From contig JAMKCF010000011.1 of assembly GCA_023634235.1 (NCBI GenBank), positions 638,001 to 702,000 on the forward strand: 64,000 bases of DNA, given 5' to 3'. The first letter of the stretch is position 1. Every line of letters begins with the position of its first letter. This document shows positions 34,930 through 48,600 of the stretch, piece after piece. Under the pieces are notes generated by a model, which saw only the letters and a program-made list of their open reading frames with translations, did not search any database and was not told where the DNA came from. The translations under genes were made by a program, and so were the position numbers. The stretch is from Pisaster brevispinus. Its lineage: Eukaryota; Echinodermata; Asteroidea; Forcipulatida; Asteriidae.

Positions 34930-35560
34930 AAAGTATCATTGAAGATACACTAATGTCTTAAGTCACCTGTGAATCATTCAGCTGAACAAAGTATTGCTTG
35001 CTGAGAAAACAGCCCAAAACCGTCATGGTATTTTTATTAAGAACGTTAAATCCATCCATTTTTAGGGGCCATTCAGAATAGTCAATGTTAACAAAATTTG
35101 ATTTTTTTTTTTTCCGAAATTGTTTTGACCCACCCAACCACCCCAAATTTCGATTTTAAAATATTGAATGGCTTCATAATATAATATATACACTGAAGAA
35201 CAGTAATGCCTCAAATGAACCAGATATTTTAGACCAAAGGTTTCAAACATCAGTAGTTTTCAATGGGTTTTTTCCTGGGTTAAACAAACAACTTTGTAGT
35301 TTAATCAGTAATTAAATTGACGATCTTGGCCAGCTGAGTTCTTTCTTTCTTCTTTTTCGTTTGTTAATTTATACACTTCTTTTTTCTTTTCTTTTTTAAC
35401 TGAATTTCGATGTTCAGTTATTTTTTAAACATTTGACTACTTTGAATGGCCCCTTAGCGAGGTGACAGCGGGATACCAACCCCATCACTGGCCGCAGCAT
35501 CCACAAATGGACACCACGGAAAGTTGGATCTCCAAAAGTCACCTTTAGTCGATCTTTGGA
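34930..35560. repeat. Interspersed repeat split by a later insertion
   Basis: The left part (about 34930-35064) and right part (about 35457-35560) match successive parts of 17335-17590: 'aagtcacctgtgaatcattc' on the left, 'ggccgcagcatccacaaatg' on the right. The gap between them is exactly the short element at 35065-35453, so the age order is readable. Confidence 0.75.
35065..35453. mobile_element. Harbinger-like MITE nested in an older repeat
   Basis: A 389-bp element with inverted ends 'ggggccattcagaatagtca' and 'tgactactttgaatggcccc', bounded by TTA at 35062-35064 and 35454-35456. GGGGCC ends with a 3-bp TTA duplication fit the PIF/Harbinger group. No transposase. It splits the repeat at 34930-35560. 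Confidence 0.88.
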
Positions 35561-35885
35561 GATTCAAATTTGTTGACATACTTCAATTGATTTCTAATCA
35601 ACTGGGGCACTTCATATGAAATCATTTCCGTGGGATGCTTACTACCGTTACCATCTTTAAGCTTTCGGGAAAATATTGTAAAACTTTTTTGAGGGTCCAA
35701 GGTATGACCCTACCTTCAAAGAAGAATCGCACAAGAGTACAATCTCTGCTAACCTTTGGTTTCAAGAAGATAAAACCAACCTGTGATATATCTGGATATG
35801 GGAGTTTAAAGTAAATGAGATTTAAATTACATATTGTGTTATTTATTTAGTAAGGTTTATTGCTCTTGCCCTGGGAGTACGATTA

Positions 35886-36024
35886 GGCCGTATAAGAATT
35901 AGTGGCTACAGCTATGGCTATGACTGTTGCTAAGGGTGTTGCTGAGGACATCCTTTACTTCAATGCATAATGACATGGAAAGCTAGCCATAGCCGTAGCT
36001 GTTGTCACTAATTCAGACACGGCC
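35886..36024. mobile_element. Harbinger-like MITE (GGCCGT ends, TTA duplication)
   Basis: A 139-bp fold-back: starts 'ggccgtataagaattagtgg', ends 'cactaattcagacacggcc', flanked by TTA at 35883-35885 and 36025-36027. The arms hold 'ctacagctatggct' and 'agccatagccgtagct'. Same family as 11976-12116. Confidence 0.9.
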
Positions 36025-38000
36025 TTAGATTCAACCACATTTTTCTCAAGAGTAGCCTTTGATTCGAAACTGTCAAATTTCTCTCATTGGTGAAAATTTG
36101 TTGAGCCACAAGAGGTGCAAAGGTCAGAATTTGATGCACCAATTTCTTCAGGGAAGTCCGACTTGATGGCATTTTCCATTCTCAATTTTACTATCACATG
36201 GTAACATTGTCACAAAACATATCTTTGACAAGGGTATGATCGGTAATAAATGGGGGGTACCTAACAATGAACTTTTAATTTCAAATTTTTACAAATATTT
36301 TGTATTCAAGACTCGGTACCAATACAATTTTCCCAAGAAATGTTTTTATACATTTCATAATATCCCAATAAAATATGACCCTTTATTCTGTGTTTCTCCT
36401 AAAGGGTGAACACAACATTAGTAATAAAAACCTGTTTTTGCAAGTTTTCCCCAAACAAGGCTAAAAGCCACTCTTGGCAAAGGGCTACAATAAGAAAAGT
36501 TTTGAAAGTATAAGCAAAGATTTAAAATATAAATGTTTACAGATTTGCACATAACTTACATGGTATAAGGATGGTCATGGTGGAAAACTTCCCTTGAAAT
36601 GTTTGAGGTTGAAATGCTACAGGTTTTGAGAAATGAGTATGACAATTCTAAGTCTGTCAACTGCATGTTGGCTCACATAAACTGTGGATGCTGGTCTTTT
36701 GACAATTACCAGTGTTGTCCTCAGTGGGGTCTGCAGGCTTTAACTTAAAGATAATGACCTAATTTCGCAGGTTGAGGGGATGTTGTGGTTGTTGAAAACT
36801 AGCACATGACTAGAGGATAGAATGTACTTCAAAGGAGTAATGACTTATGTCACTTTTTATGTAGGATTTTTGAAATACAATCTCTCTCCAATGTAGGACT
36901 CAATGTCAGATGGTATATTTGTAAACAAATAATGAATGTTTGTATGAGTGCTATGGTAAGAATATTTTAAGGAGTTGAAATATGGAATGTTTTGTTGAAC
37001 GGAACATACGCCGTCGTTCAACAAGTGAAAATATTATCTCCACTGCGCGAATGCAAAACATTCTTTGTTTGTTTTATGTAACATCCAAGTAGATGTTTGT
37101 CATTATAGTGGAGGATATGAATGAACTGTACAAGATTGTATTTCAGCATCCACTCAATGAGGGTGTTTTGTCCTGTTGTGTATAACACATATAAAAGGAA
37201 GGGATGAAAAGGCACGGTGAGCAGAACCAAAACCAGAACCAAAATGACGTAGGTTGTATATTGGTTTGACTAAGGAATGCCGTGTGACCTACAATCATCC
37301 AATCAAATAACATGGATCTTCTTGGTTGTTATAAAATAAACTAAGGCGTATGAAAAGTTTCCATTTTAAATCTGCAATCTTCTCTTTCAAAAAAATTGAC
37401 ACATGTAAAAATGTATATTTTTGTATTTAAGAATTCATCTTCAGAAGATGTTTTTTAACTGCCTCGCATTGAAATATTTCTCCTCAATTTAGTGTCATCT
37501 ATACTTTATCATTTATTTCATACATCTTGGATCAGAGCTCCCCATCACATATGTTTCCTGAAAGGTCTTGTAATTTTAAATTGGGATGGGAAAAAAATTA
37601 AAGAGTAAGTTATGTTTTTTTTTATTGATACAGTTACCAAACTGTAGGGGCCATGTGTTTCCTTTTGTTTAGGGCACTACATGTATTGTAAATGTATCTG
37701 GATTTTTCGGGGGGGGGGGGGAACCCCATCCCCCTAACCCCAAGGCTGTGCGGCTGGTTTCAAAGTGATAGACAAGGTGTTATGCCCCAAAGCAAACCGA
37801 TACTGAAGTGACTTAATGTTAATGTTATAAAATCAGCAGCAATTACAACACTGAAAATATTTGTACATACTTTTCTTTCTTTCATGAACTTGACACAGGG
37901 TGTATTCCCAGTTGTTCTCTAAAGTAATAAAGAGATAGTTTTGCTATTTTAATGTTCGTTATTTTAATGGTTTATTATTTGTTGTTGCCAAATAGTTATA

Positions 38001-38078
38001 TAGATAGTATTCCCACATTAGAAGTCTGGTTACCAGTTATAGATAGTATTCCCACATTAGAAGTCTGGTTACCAGTTA
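38001..38078. repeat. 39-bp perfect direct duplication
   Basis: Two identical adjacent copies of a 39-bp unit beginning 'tagatagtattcccacatta' and ending 'accagtta'. Intergenic; no unit elsewhere in the window that I can see. Confidence 0.95.
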
Positions 38079-38934
38079 CTTTGCAGAGATGAGACATTGA
38101 ACACTTATTTGAATTAAGACTTGTTTATGTGTGCCTGGTGACAAGTATATATGTTTATAGTTTCTTCAAATGCAAATAAATCCTCCACTCTGATCTACTT
38201 TTCTAGTGCTGAGGATACTGTTCCTAGAAGTGCCTTGATACATCTATAACTCCAGGGGTTACCACAAGGTGGAAATGCCATCATGAAAATGAACTTCCTA
38301 GAAGTTTTGATCTGAGTTTCAGAACTTGTGGTCAGCAATAACTCTCACCCCTGTGTTAAAAAAAACACAGATTTGACTCCGTTTTCGGTTCTGTTGCTCT
38401 TTTGAAGCTCTGTAGTACTGTACTGATAGCATTTATGTATTGAAATTTACTGGCAAAGCCAGAGCTGAAGCTGGAGCCATGTTTTTTTTGTTTTTTTTAA
38501 AGGGCTGTGGTCTGAGGTTGGATTGGAACCGGGTTCCACAAAGGTGAAAGGCATGGAAGATACTACTGAACTAACCTGACTGTCATAGTTCTAACCCATC
38601 CACTTGTTATTCAACAAATAGATTCAAAGCAACATTCCTTTCTTGCAATAACTCTTTGGAATCTTTATGAAGTTCTTAATATTATCATTTGTTCGGCTTT
38701 AAGAACATTACAAGAACAACAACAGTAGACATTAAATAAATATAAAGAATAACACAAATCAGTGACATATGCCAGAAAATGAAAAAGTAAACTGACTCTT
38801 TGGAAACAAGCTCCTGTTTTCACTCCACCATGTGAATTTGAAAAGACTAGGGCAATTTTGTATTTATTTATTTTATTTTATTTGTTTATTCTTTTAAAGA
38901 AACACCTGAAAAAAATGCTGCTATATTTATTGGC

Positions 38935-39070
38935 ACCAATCCATCTACGAATGGTCCAACTTGGTCCACAAAAACCTAGCTTTTTCATGCATTTAATATA
39001 TATACGTTTTTCACAAATAAACCTGCATGAAGAAGCTTCTACATTTATAAACATATTTGGGTATGGAAAT
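38935..39070 (+). repeat. Diverged duplicate of the IQCH leader region
   Basis: Shares a run of blocks with 39527-39665 in the same order: 'ctacgaatggtcca', 'aacctagctttttcatgca', 'aaataaacctgcatgaag'. The downstream member lies immediately before the IQCH start codon. It is either a local tandem duplication of the leader or two copies of a dispersed repeat. Confidence 0.65.
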
Positions 39071-39439
39071 GTTATTTCTAGAATAGGTAACTGACCATGG
39101 GTTTTACTCTAAGAATGTGGCTTAGTACGGGATTGTAACTTGGAAATGAAATTAAGTACAGAAACCCGAAAACAAAACCATTATACATGTATAAAGTAAC
39201 AATACTTTGCGGGTTGTTTGGGGGAAAAAGAGGGGGGGGTGGGACACTTTTTCGAAAGCATTATCATTGTGATTATTTCTCGTCTAAGTGGCCATTAAAG
39301 TGGGAAATAATATACTTCTTTACATGGTCCATTTTTTAAATGATCTTTAATTAATAACAAGTGACTTTTGCAATGTTTAAACAATAATTTTAATATGACC
39401 CAATTAAATGTATAGACCTAACTCCGCCCTAATAATTGG

Positions 39440-39662
39440 CTGTCAAAAGTTTTACCGGGACCAAATGCATGACGCATGCGCAGTTGGAATGTTTAGAGGT
39501 TGCCGAGAGACCTTTGCGCTACTGATCTACGAACGGTCCAGTTTGACCCATTAGAAACCTAGCCTTTTTCGTATATTTAAGACATAATTTTATACGTAAA
39601 TAAACCTGGCTGAAGGAGCATGTCTTTCTAAGTATTTCTGAGTTCATAGGGCAGCTTTAGAA
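39440..39662 (+). promoter_or_regulatory. Putative IQCH promoter and 5' leader
   Basis: Directly upstream of the IQCH ATG. 'gacgcatgcgcag' (39471-39483) closely fits an NRF-1 site. 'gttgccgagagac' (39499-39511) has a good RFX X-box half-site on the minus strand (ggcaac) and a poor second half. An in-frame TGA at 39639-39641 lies upstream of the chosen ATG. X-box control would suit a ciliary/sperm gene. Motif matching by eye only. Confidence 0.35.
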
Positions 39663-42600
39663 ATGACAGAAGTGGAAAGACGACCGGAGGATGTCGGGGA
39701 GATTTTAGTGAAGGTGAGATTAGTGTGATGTGGTATTGCATGTAGTTTTGCCCATTATCCGGACAATGAACAAAATTTATGTTTTTCCAGCACCCTGTTG
39801 ATGGGATTGTTTTTTAATTTTTTATTTGAGCCGTTTACACACCTTGCAAATAAAGCTTAACTAAGAGGTGTCTGTTAAATCCTTTTATTTTAAATTTAAT
39901 AATTAATGTAGTTCTGCCTGAGACTAACTTAACTAAGATTTAAGAATTAGTTTTTCTTATTCCCCAAAAAATTACAGTTGACCACTGTTGACACATCACA
40001 TTCACCTGACTCACATAGTCATGATATTGATAGTAGGGATGTATACATGTACCTTCCACCTAAGGAAGTTTAAATCCCACTCAGACCAGAGCCTTGCATG
40101 TGGATTGGGTTTCCAGTTCGTTTCCCCCGGTTGGGGTTTTCCTCCCACTTCTAAACCTGACAAATTTTCAACAACTTTTTTTCACAGGTATCTTAGGCCT
40201 ACGGCTACGGGTTACAGTGCAGGGCACAGTTTTAAGGGCTCCTTGGTTTCATTCATTACCAGAAAGATATGATAACAAAATCTACTTAATGGTATACAGA
40301 TTAAAATTTTTACAACTGAAACACCATTATTTTGTTTTATGCAAACACTTGTCTGGAAGTCTTGTCAGCAATCAATTTATAAACAAAGAAAATAAATTTT
40401 AACACTTACTGAAATTATCTTCTTTTTGGGGGGCTGTGTAGGTACAAGAAGATCTCCAACATCTGAAAGAACATCTCCTGCAAAAAAGCCTGTCAGATGG
40501 TCACAGAGACTTGATTGACATTACAGCCTTGCAGAATGCCATCCAGAAAACAGAAGAAGGAATCAAGGTCAGTTAAGAAGTACACCAGGGCTCAAAATTT
40601 ATACTGGATCACTGGCCCGAGGCCGGTGATTTTAGCATCGGGCCAGTAAACTCATGACTAGACAAGTCAGGCAGTCTTGTGGTTTTTTAATTGAATAATA
40701 ATACCTCACTGTGTAATATCTTTAACAAAACAGTTGATGGTCGCATGTTGACTTCAAATCCGATATTATATCCTTCCCCTCTCTTTAGCTTAAAATTATA
40801 CTTACCAATGTGAGACAAATGAGATAAATCTTGTCTCACTGCTTGTCCATAGTTTATATGTTACACTGTGTAGACATTTTTTTTTCTCATTTTGAATTTG
40901 GTCTTGTCAAAATAATTCTGGTCTGCAAAAAATTTGAGTACAAACCCTGCGGTTTTGTGGATTTTCTCACCAAATTTGTTGTGATTCCAATTGTCTGCAA
41001 AACTACAAGTCTTGCGTGTGTCCAAACTTCTGAACTTTGAGCTTCCGGAATTTTGTTTGACAGTATTTCTTTGTTAACTTTTGAATGCAATAATTTGTTC
41101 TAGTTCCAATAACTTGAGTTTTCAAATTTTACATGCTGGTAAAGATATGTTAAGATATGTTTTTACACTTTTACTAATACCACAGGGTTACGATGATGGC
41201 AACTGAAGTTGTTAAATTGATATCAATTTGCTTTCTAAAACATTTTGAAAAACACAGACATTTTTCATGAAACGCTCAGGGCCCAATTTCGTTAAGCTTC
41301 TTTTAAGCAGGAAATATTGCTTTAAAGTTTTCTGCTAAGCAACAATTTAAGCAGGATAGCAGTCACAGATGGTACATGCGACATGATCTTCTGGCTAGTA
41401 ACCTCATTCTGCTAACCCTAATTTTGTTGTGCGTAGCTAAATGTGAAGTTGAATCTTATTGGTCGTTCTGTATTCTTCAGGTCCAGTCTGAGAGGATCAT
41501 TCAAGTGGTCAATAACCGAGTCACAACACTGCCCTCTGTTGATGCATCTAAGGGTAAATCAGTCGAGCCGTCATCATTCTCACAGTAAGTTATTATGAAT
41601 TACCAACTCTCCCTGATTCTGCAGAAATTTCCCTGAAAATAAACCAGTCTTTCTGTGTTCTAATGAAAATTGTCCTGATTATGGAAACTTGTTTTTCCAT
41701 TATGTTGAATGTACAGCAGCATTCTCCCTTAAGAGTGGTCCACTGGCCAACTGCCTATTAAAACACCTGAGGACCAGTCAAAATTCACTCCAAGGGGTCC
41801 GGCTGGCTAGTTCAGTGTTTAAACAAAATCCCTATTTAATATGAATTATGGACAAGTGCAAAAGCTGACAGACCAAAGAAATAAAAATCTAACTGGTCCT
41901 GCTTGCTAGTCCCAGTACAGTCAACCCTCGTTATGAAGAGCACTGAGGTTCTGCTTATAAAGAGTTTGTTCTGAAGTCCCGAATCTCATTTCTGCTTTCC
42001 CCTGTTTCTTTGTTTGTTTCACTGTCCTCTTATAGCAACGTTCCTAATGGATGATTGCATGGAGCCCACAAACTTTCATGGCTTAGTTTAAGTTGTTTGG
42101 TCACATATTTGGCTCGCGCAAGTTTCAAACTTGCATGCGATAGTTTAAAACTTAAGCACACAAGCTCTAAACTTGCGCGAGGAGCTACTTTGCCGTCAAC
42201 ATGGATATAAAAATCAATGCAGAGTCGAGGCCAGCTGATGCTAAAATGTCAGATTTGTTCTCAACTTTTAAAGGTTTTTTGATGTTTTTATAACGGAATG
42301 GTTTTTATGAATAGGAATAAAAGAGTTGTGACTTAGTCTTAAACTGCTGTTGAAAACTTCGCAGGGTCGTGGCCAAGGGATGAATGACCTCGCCTTTGGC
42401 AACGGCCCTGCCTGTTTTCAAACTGATGTTTAGGACCTTGTTGCCTTCTCTTTTATTCCTTTACTACCAATCAGAACACCACATATAATGATTTCTTGTT
42501 CTTTCCCACCAGGGAGTCTGTATTTGATCTTGGCGGACTTGGATCTGATTTACCTTTAAGAAGAATCAGTAACAAAGGGATTGTAGACAGGTAACTTCTA

Positions 42601-45600
42601 TGGGGATACAACACCGTGGGTGTCATTGTGGAGAGAAGCTTGTAAAACTGTATGCATTATCTGGAGTTAGTGACAAAGCCATAAAAGTCCAAGTCTGAGA
42701 CCTGACAGTCCACAGCTCGGGAGCTTGGGTGCACCTCAGAAGTCCTGTAGCAACCCATGCAAAATGCTTAATACTCAAAAATGCTCTTTTAGAAGTCTCA
42801 CAGCCTCTTGAAAAAAAAAAAACAAACAAATTGTGCGGTGACGACATTAAAAACAAAAGCTACGAAAAAACGTAATGTTTTGACAGAAAATAACCGTGCA
42901 GGGGTAGCAGGAAAAGAATTTTTGAATCCCGAAGCCAACTGGCTAAAAAGTAATGATACTCTGAAACTGAAGCTAGTACTCAGTGGTACTCATCAAGCTT
43001 CTGCCCACCTACTGCCTTACTTTGGAATTCACTACCTGTATTCTGCCTCCCTGCCTCTTACGACCCGTCCCAATTCAAGCCCAATATCAACAGTTGTCTT
43101 GTTACGTTTTGATATCCTCTTCTGTTATACCCTTTCCCACTTATCACCCACCACCCTGAGCGACCAGTGTTATGGCTGTCATTGGTAACTTCTCGTAACT
43201 ATACATTCTTTTACAAAGTGGAATATGTCATTTACACGCACAAAATTGAGGGATAGCTCCAAAGTGAGCGTTGGGCGATGATTCAGTCAGTGTAACAGTG
43301 GGGTGCACCCTTGAGACTTATAACTAAAAGGGTGGATTATGACCAAATTCTCTTGATCAAAACCAGTCTTTAGTCCTTTTAAGCAAGACACTTAACCATG
43401 ATTGCTTCGTCCTTCGGATGGGACGTAAAGCCGTTGGTCCCGTGTGTTGTGTAATGCACGTAAAAGAACCCAGTGCACTTATCGAAAAGAGAAGGGGTCC
43501 GCCCCAGTGTTCCTGGTTTGATTGGCAGCATATTGCTCTACAGCACCTTGTAAACCATTACATGGTGCTATGTAAAGGAATAGGTCTCATACTTCAAACG
43601 AAGCCCCACATACCTTGCAGGAACTTAATGTTGAAGTGCCTTGAGCGTCACTGAGTGACGGATATGAGCGCTATATAAGAAGCCATTATTCAGGTTATTA
43701 TTATTATTTTTATTAATACTTCATGAAGGTTTTATGGATAATTTCTCTTGACTTTGCAGGAAGTTGATAGCTCGCTATACAGCGGTTGATCCAGTGGGTG
43801 GTGGGGGACCACACGGCCCATCACCAGGGCAGCAGGTGAGACTACTTCCTATTAGCTGCTAGACTTGTTACATTAAACGTGACTTTTGAACTTCCTTTGA
43901 GTTCCATTTGTGGGAAAAGCATGACAATTTCTGCAGTTTTTATTTACATTAAATATCATGTTAGGTGTGGAGTCATCTGGAATCTTGGCCGTTCTAGGGT
44001 GAGACTGTATTTTCAAAACAAGGGGGGAAATTGATAATGGTTTAGTTTGACTATACTATTGTGTTTTTCTGCGTACTTTTTGATTGAAATACATGTAAGA
44101 GTTGAATAAATTATTTGAAATCAATTATCTGTATTTCTGTCCCTTTTGTTGTATTTTTGAAAAGTGGGACGCAAAATTGAAAACGACACAATATTGTAGC
44201 ATAAGTAATGATATGAGCAACTGAAAATGTTTTGTGAAAAAGCATTATTTGGGGTTTGTTTCACACCCCCTCCAAACCCTATCAGTCACATGGCCCTGGT
44301 TCTAAGTCTAAATAATTGACTAATTAATGTCTGATCATTGTTTGTGATTAACAGGCCAAGTTACAGTACAACCTAAAAGCAATAACGGATCCAACAAGTA
44401 CCCAGAACAGAAAGGCAGTCAGTGAGAATTATGGAGTGTCACTTCCTGTCATTGTAGACAGACGACAACACAAGGTGGGTTTGAACATCACACATGGTCT
44501 TAGTACTTCAAGCTCCCGAGTCCTGTGAAAAAATAATCCACAGGCATATTACTCAGGTGGGATTCGAACCAATGACCTTTGCCAGTCTAGAGCAGATGTC
44601 TTGGTGGTCTAGTGGTGAGACATCTGCTCTAGAATTGCAAAGGTTGTGGGTTCGAATCCCACAGGAATAATATGTCTGTGGAATTTTTCATAGGACTCGG
44701 GGGGGAAAGTACAGTATACAGTGCTTTACACAGCGGTGTATGGGTAAAACCAAATAACATTCTTTATCCCCAATGTAATTTTTTGTCTCTAACAAAAACG
44801 TGAATGTTGAGTTTTAGAGGCCCACTTTATAGTAAAATCTCTTTTGGAGGAGTGTTGGCTCTGAAAAGAGGCGGTGTGGTCTTGACGTTTTGAACAGTAT
44901 ACTCTGCTCATCTTCAGTGGTGTGATGTCTTGAACTTTCTATACATTGAGAAGTACTGAGAGTTTTGTAAGAAATGTTTGGTGCTGTTATGACATTGCAA
45001 CAAAAAGCTATTGTCTTTGGTAAATTTTGGTTTAAAATGCAAAGTGGTAATTTCACAACTCTGGTGAATTTATGTGTGACCTTGTTGTTTACCTCAAAAC
45101 ATTAATTATTTCATAACATTATTCAAAATGTAGTATCTAAATTGATGACGCATATTGACAGCATGTCATATATTCTTGTTTACAGTTCTTTCATCTCAGT
45201 TTCAGTGGTGCTCATGTTTCTTAGAGAAAAATAAATATTTTAATAAATAAATTATTATAACAGAAAGTTATAAATGGGGAGTGAGCACGATGGTCATTGT
45301 TACAAATCACTATGGCTATAAAGCTCTGTGTACCTAAATTGTTTGTATTCATCTATATCTAAGCAGTATTTGTAATGGCTTCATCTTTCACAGGTTCCAC
45401 CACAGAAAGTTGTAATGGGTTCCAACGTGGACCACTTGGCTGTCTTACCGAGAGCAAACAGAGTGGACCCCCAGGTAAGCCATTGTGTTGTTGTTTCTTA
45501 GTTTACATCTCCTTGCAGTCCTAATCTTATACTTCAAGCATTGAATCCATTCATCCTGTCGATTGGTGGGTGGGCGTTGACTTATTCAGGCAGTTTCTTC

Positions 45601-48600
45601 TATTTTTGCCAAACACATGTTTCAGTTGCCATACAGGCGTGTCATGTGGTATAGGTACGCTGCATCCACTAGGAGCAGGACAAAGAGTGCGAACGAGCTC
45701 GACATTCTCCGGGGGCCTATATCAGTGTTGTAGTCGAGTCCCTGTTATCTCGAGTCTGAGTCTTGCGTCCCTATAGTTTGAGTCCAAGTCTATGTCATCA
45801 TGGAGTCCTAGCCCTCTCTTGTCCGAGTTCGAGTCCCTCATGTCCCTAAAACATTAGTTGTGATGATCAAATTCGTCGATCCTCCTGATAGTCATTAGGA
45901 ACATTTCTGCAATATCGACCATTTCCAGCCATTTCTGTCAGACTAGTGACTTGATTTCTTTTTGTATTTTATCAATTTAAAAAGTTAAAACACATATTTT
46001 AAGGGCACAGGATTGATCTCCATTATGTAATGAATTAATTGAGAAAACTTGAAACATCTTGCGGGGGAAGAAAAAAAATGAGCCAAAGCTTTCAAAATAA
46101 CTCTTACTTGTTCGAAACCTGTATGTCAACTTGTCAATTGATTGTTGCTCTGTGATGGACTAGAACTTGACCAAACATGAAGGAAGAAAACTTCCATGGA
46201 TTAGTCATCGTTAGTCGATGAAAAATGGACATGACCAGTCAGCTATACATATCCTGCCATTTCAAGTGTGAGGTTGAACTTAGTTTTGTCTACAACATCA
46301 ATCACACACATCAACTATTTGGAAGGTTAATTCAGAAGAGGGCACTTTTTCAGGCAAAAAACCCCACCATCACAGACTTGAACAAGACTACAACTCTGAC
46401 ATGCCAAGTTGAGGCAACAGGGTCCGTGGTTGATATGCAAAGGTTGTAGGCAACGCATTTTTTTAAATTCCATTATTGACGATTTACGTAGACACCATGA
46501 AGGTAGCTCAAGTTGAGTGATTTTCACCTTTTTTTGCTATTCTCGATCCGAGTCATGCCAAGTCCTAAGGTTGAGTCCAAGTCTTTTTGTTCTGAGACAG
46601 AGTCCAAGTCAGAAAGTAAAGTCTGTCCCAAGCCAATATGGGGCTCATCAGGCCGGTGTTTATATTCAGTTTCATTTGCATTAAGCGACTGAGAATATTT
46701 CTATTCCCCCCTAGACAGGATGCCAGTCCACGGCAGGTTTCTCCCCAGCTCTTGGCCAGTACCCATTTGTACTCCTGGGTAGAGAGAAGCAATTATGATA
46801 AAGTGCCTTGCTCAAGGACACAAGTGTTGCAACTGACCAGGCCAGGATTTGAGCCTACATTCTGTAAATTACAGAACTCGGGTTCACCGCTTGACCACAA
46901 CACCCCACATTCCAAGTCGAAGACCACAAAATATTTTACTCTAGACTGGTCTCGAGTCCCAAGATCGATTTTCAGTCCGAGACCAGCCTCAAGGCCTATA
47001 GCAGTTATATCTATTGTTCATTTTATCTGATGGTGTTTTGATCTGATGTTTTCAGTTGATACCACCACCTATCACAGAGAAGGATGCCAGAAAGGGAATC
47101 CTGAGCCTAATGGAGAGGGGTCTCATACCCCCTGCTGCTGAGTTGACCCTTGACCCCAGCCCAGTCAGACAGAAGCTGGTGACCTTACATGACCCACAGG
47201 AGAAGAAAGACATTCCCAAGGGACCCCCTGGAAGTTTTGGAGGTATGTTTAAAACCCTCTACTCCCTAGGCCCACTTGTCCACAGGTGACCTCAATCCTC
47301 CACTATCCTTCACTCTATGGTCTCTCAACACCACCATGTTTGGACTTGGATAAGATTGGTATGCCTGACCAAGTGCTAAGCAATTGTTATTTGGGCCTAC
47401 ACTCCTCATTCCCCTGCAATCCTTCAACTTTATGAAGATGGATTTGGAGTATTTTGGAGGGTTATGGTAATTTAGAATTTCCAATTAATTGGGAACAAGT
47501 GCCAGCCAATAGAATTTGTTTTACAGATACCTGTTTCGGTTAAAGACTTGCATATATGTTTTTGATTGTACAAAATGGCTACCCAAATCAGTGATATTTC
47601 ATAGATGTTAATTTTGCATCGGGGATAAAGAATATTAATTTTGGTTTTTACCCTACACCGATGTGTGTTAGCACTGTATACTCAGTACTTTCCCGAGTTC
47701 TGTGAAAAAAATCACAGGCCTCTAGCTACCGGGCAATCTCGGTGGTCTAGTTGGTAAGACACTGCTCTAGAATTGCAAAGGTCGTGGGTTCGAATCCCAC
47801 CCGAGTAATATGCCTGTGATTTGTTTTCACAGAACTTGGGAAAGTACTGAGTATACAGTGCTAACACACATCGGTGTAGGGTAACAACCAAAATTAATAC
47901 AGTGATATTTCGTCGTGTCAGTGGAAAAACGTTGCGTCTAGATTGTGCAAGAATGTTGTATCTCGCACGAAATTGCTTCGTGCACAAACCTCATATCTTG
48001 GCATGTTTTTGTTTTGTGTGTACATCCCAGTTGTTTGAAGCAAGATACAATGTTTTGACTCTTTCTAAACCAGCTTGTAATATTAATGCCATTTTAGGAG
48101 ATTCAACATTTTTGCACCAACACAACGATTTGTACTGAAGATCAAAAAGAGAAAGTGTTATCGTACTTGTATTAAGATATAGACCCCTTGCGTATGATGT
48201 CACAATAGCGCCCTCGTTGGTAGAGAGAGTGCCACATGGGGCATACAAATTTCCATTGTTTGACCTTAGCAATGGCAGCCCATACAAAGGGTTTCATTAT
48301 TCCGGACTAAAAGTGTTTCAGTTCACATTGTGAATGTGCAAAGCCGTGTTGAAATCTTTTAAGAAGAGCCCAAACTGGTTTGAACACTTTAAGATAAACC
48401 TCCCCTATAAGATAAACTTTGATCCTGTTTTCTTAATCAAGCCTTACCAACCCCATTCCAATACAATGGATCAAACATGGATGTCCAATTTTGTTTGTTT
48501 ATCAGATGGAAGTTACAACATAGCGTCAGTCAAACTAGACCTAGACCCTTACCCTCTTGAGACCATGGCCGTCATGAAACCACAGATTATGAGACGACCG

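Larger units (their letters stand above)
34369..38934. other. PRRC1 3' flank and intergenic region
   Basis: No gene is supported; open frames are short and domainless. A long 3' UTR of PRRC1 is likely but its end is not clear; AATAAA-like words lie near 36245, 36367 and 37926. The stretch holds the nested repeat at 34930-35560, a Harbinger-like short element at 35886-36024, a 39-bp duplication at 38001-38078 and a run of about 12 G near 37711-37722. Confidence 0.5.

Noticed and set aside
47735..47810. Possible functional tRNA gene
   Set aside because: A- and B-boxes and a T-arm are present, but acceptor pairing is incomplete and no sound anticodon arm forms; it sits in the loop of a fold-back element.
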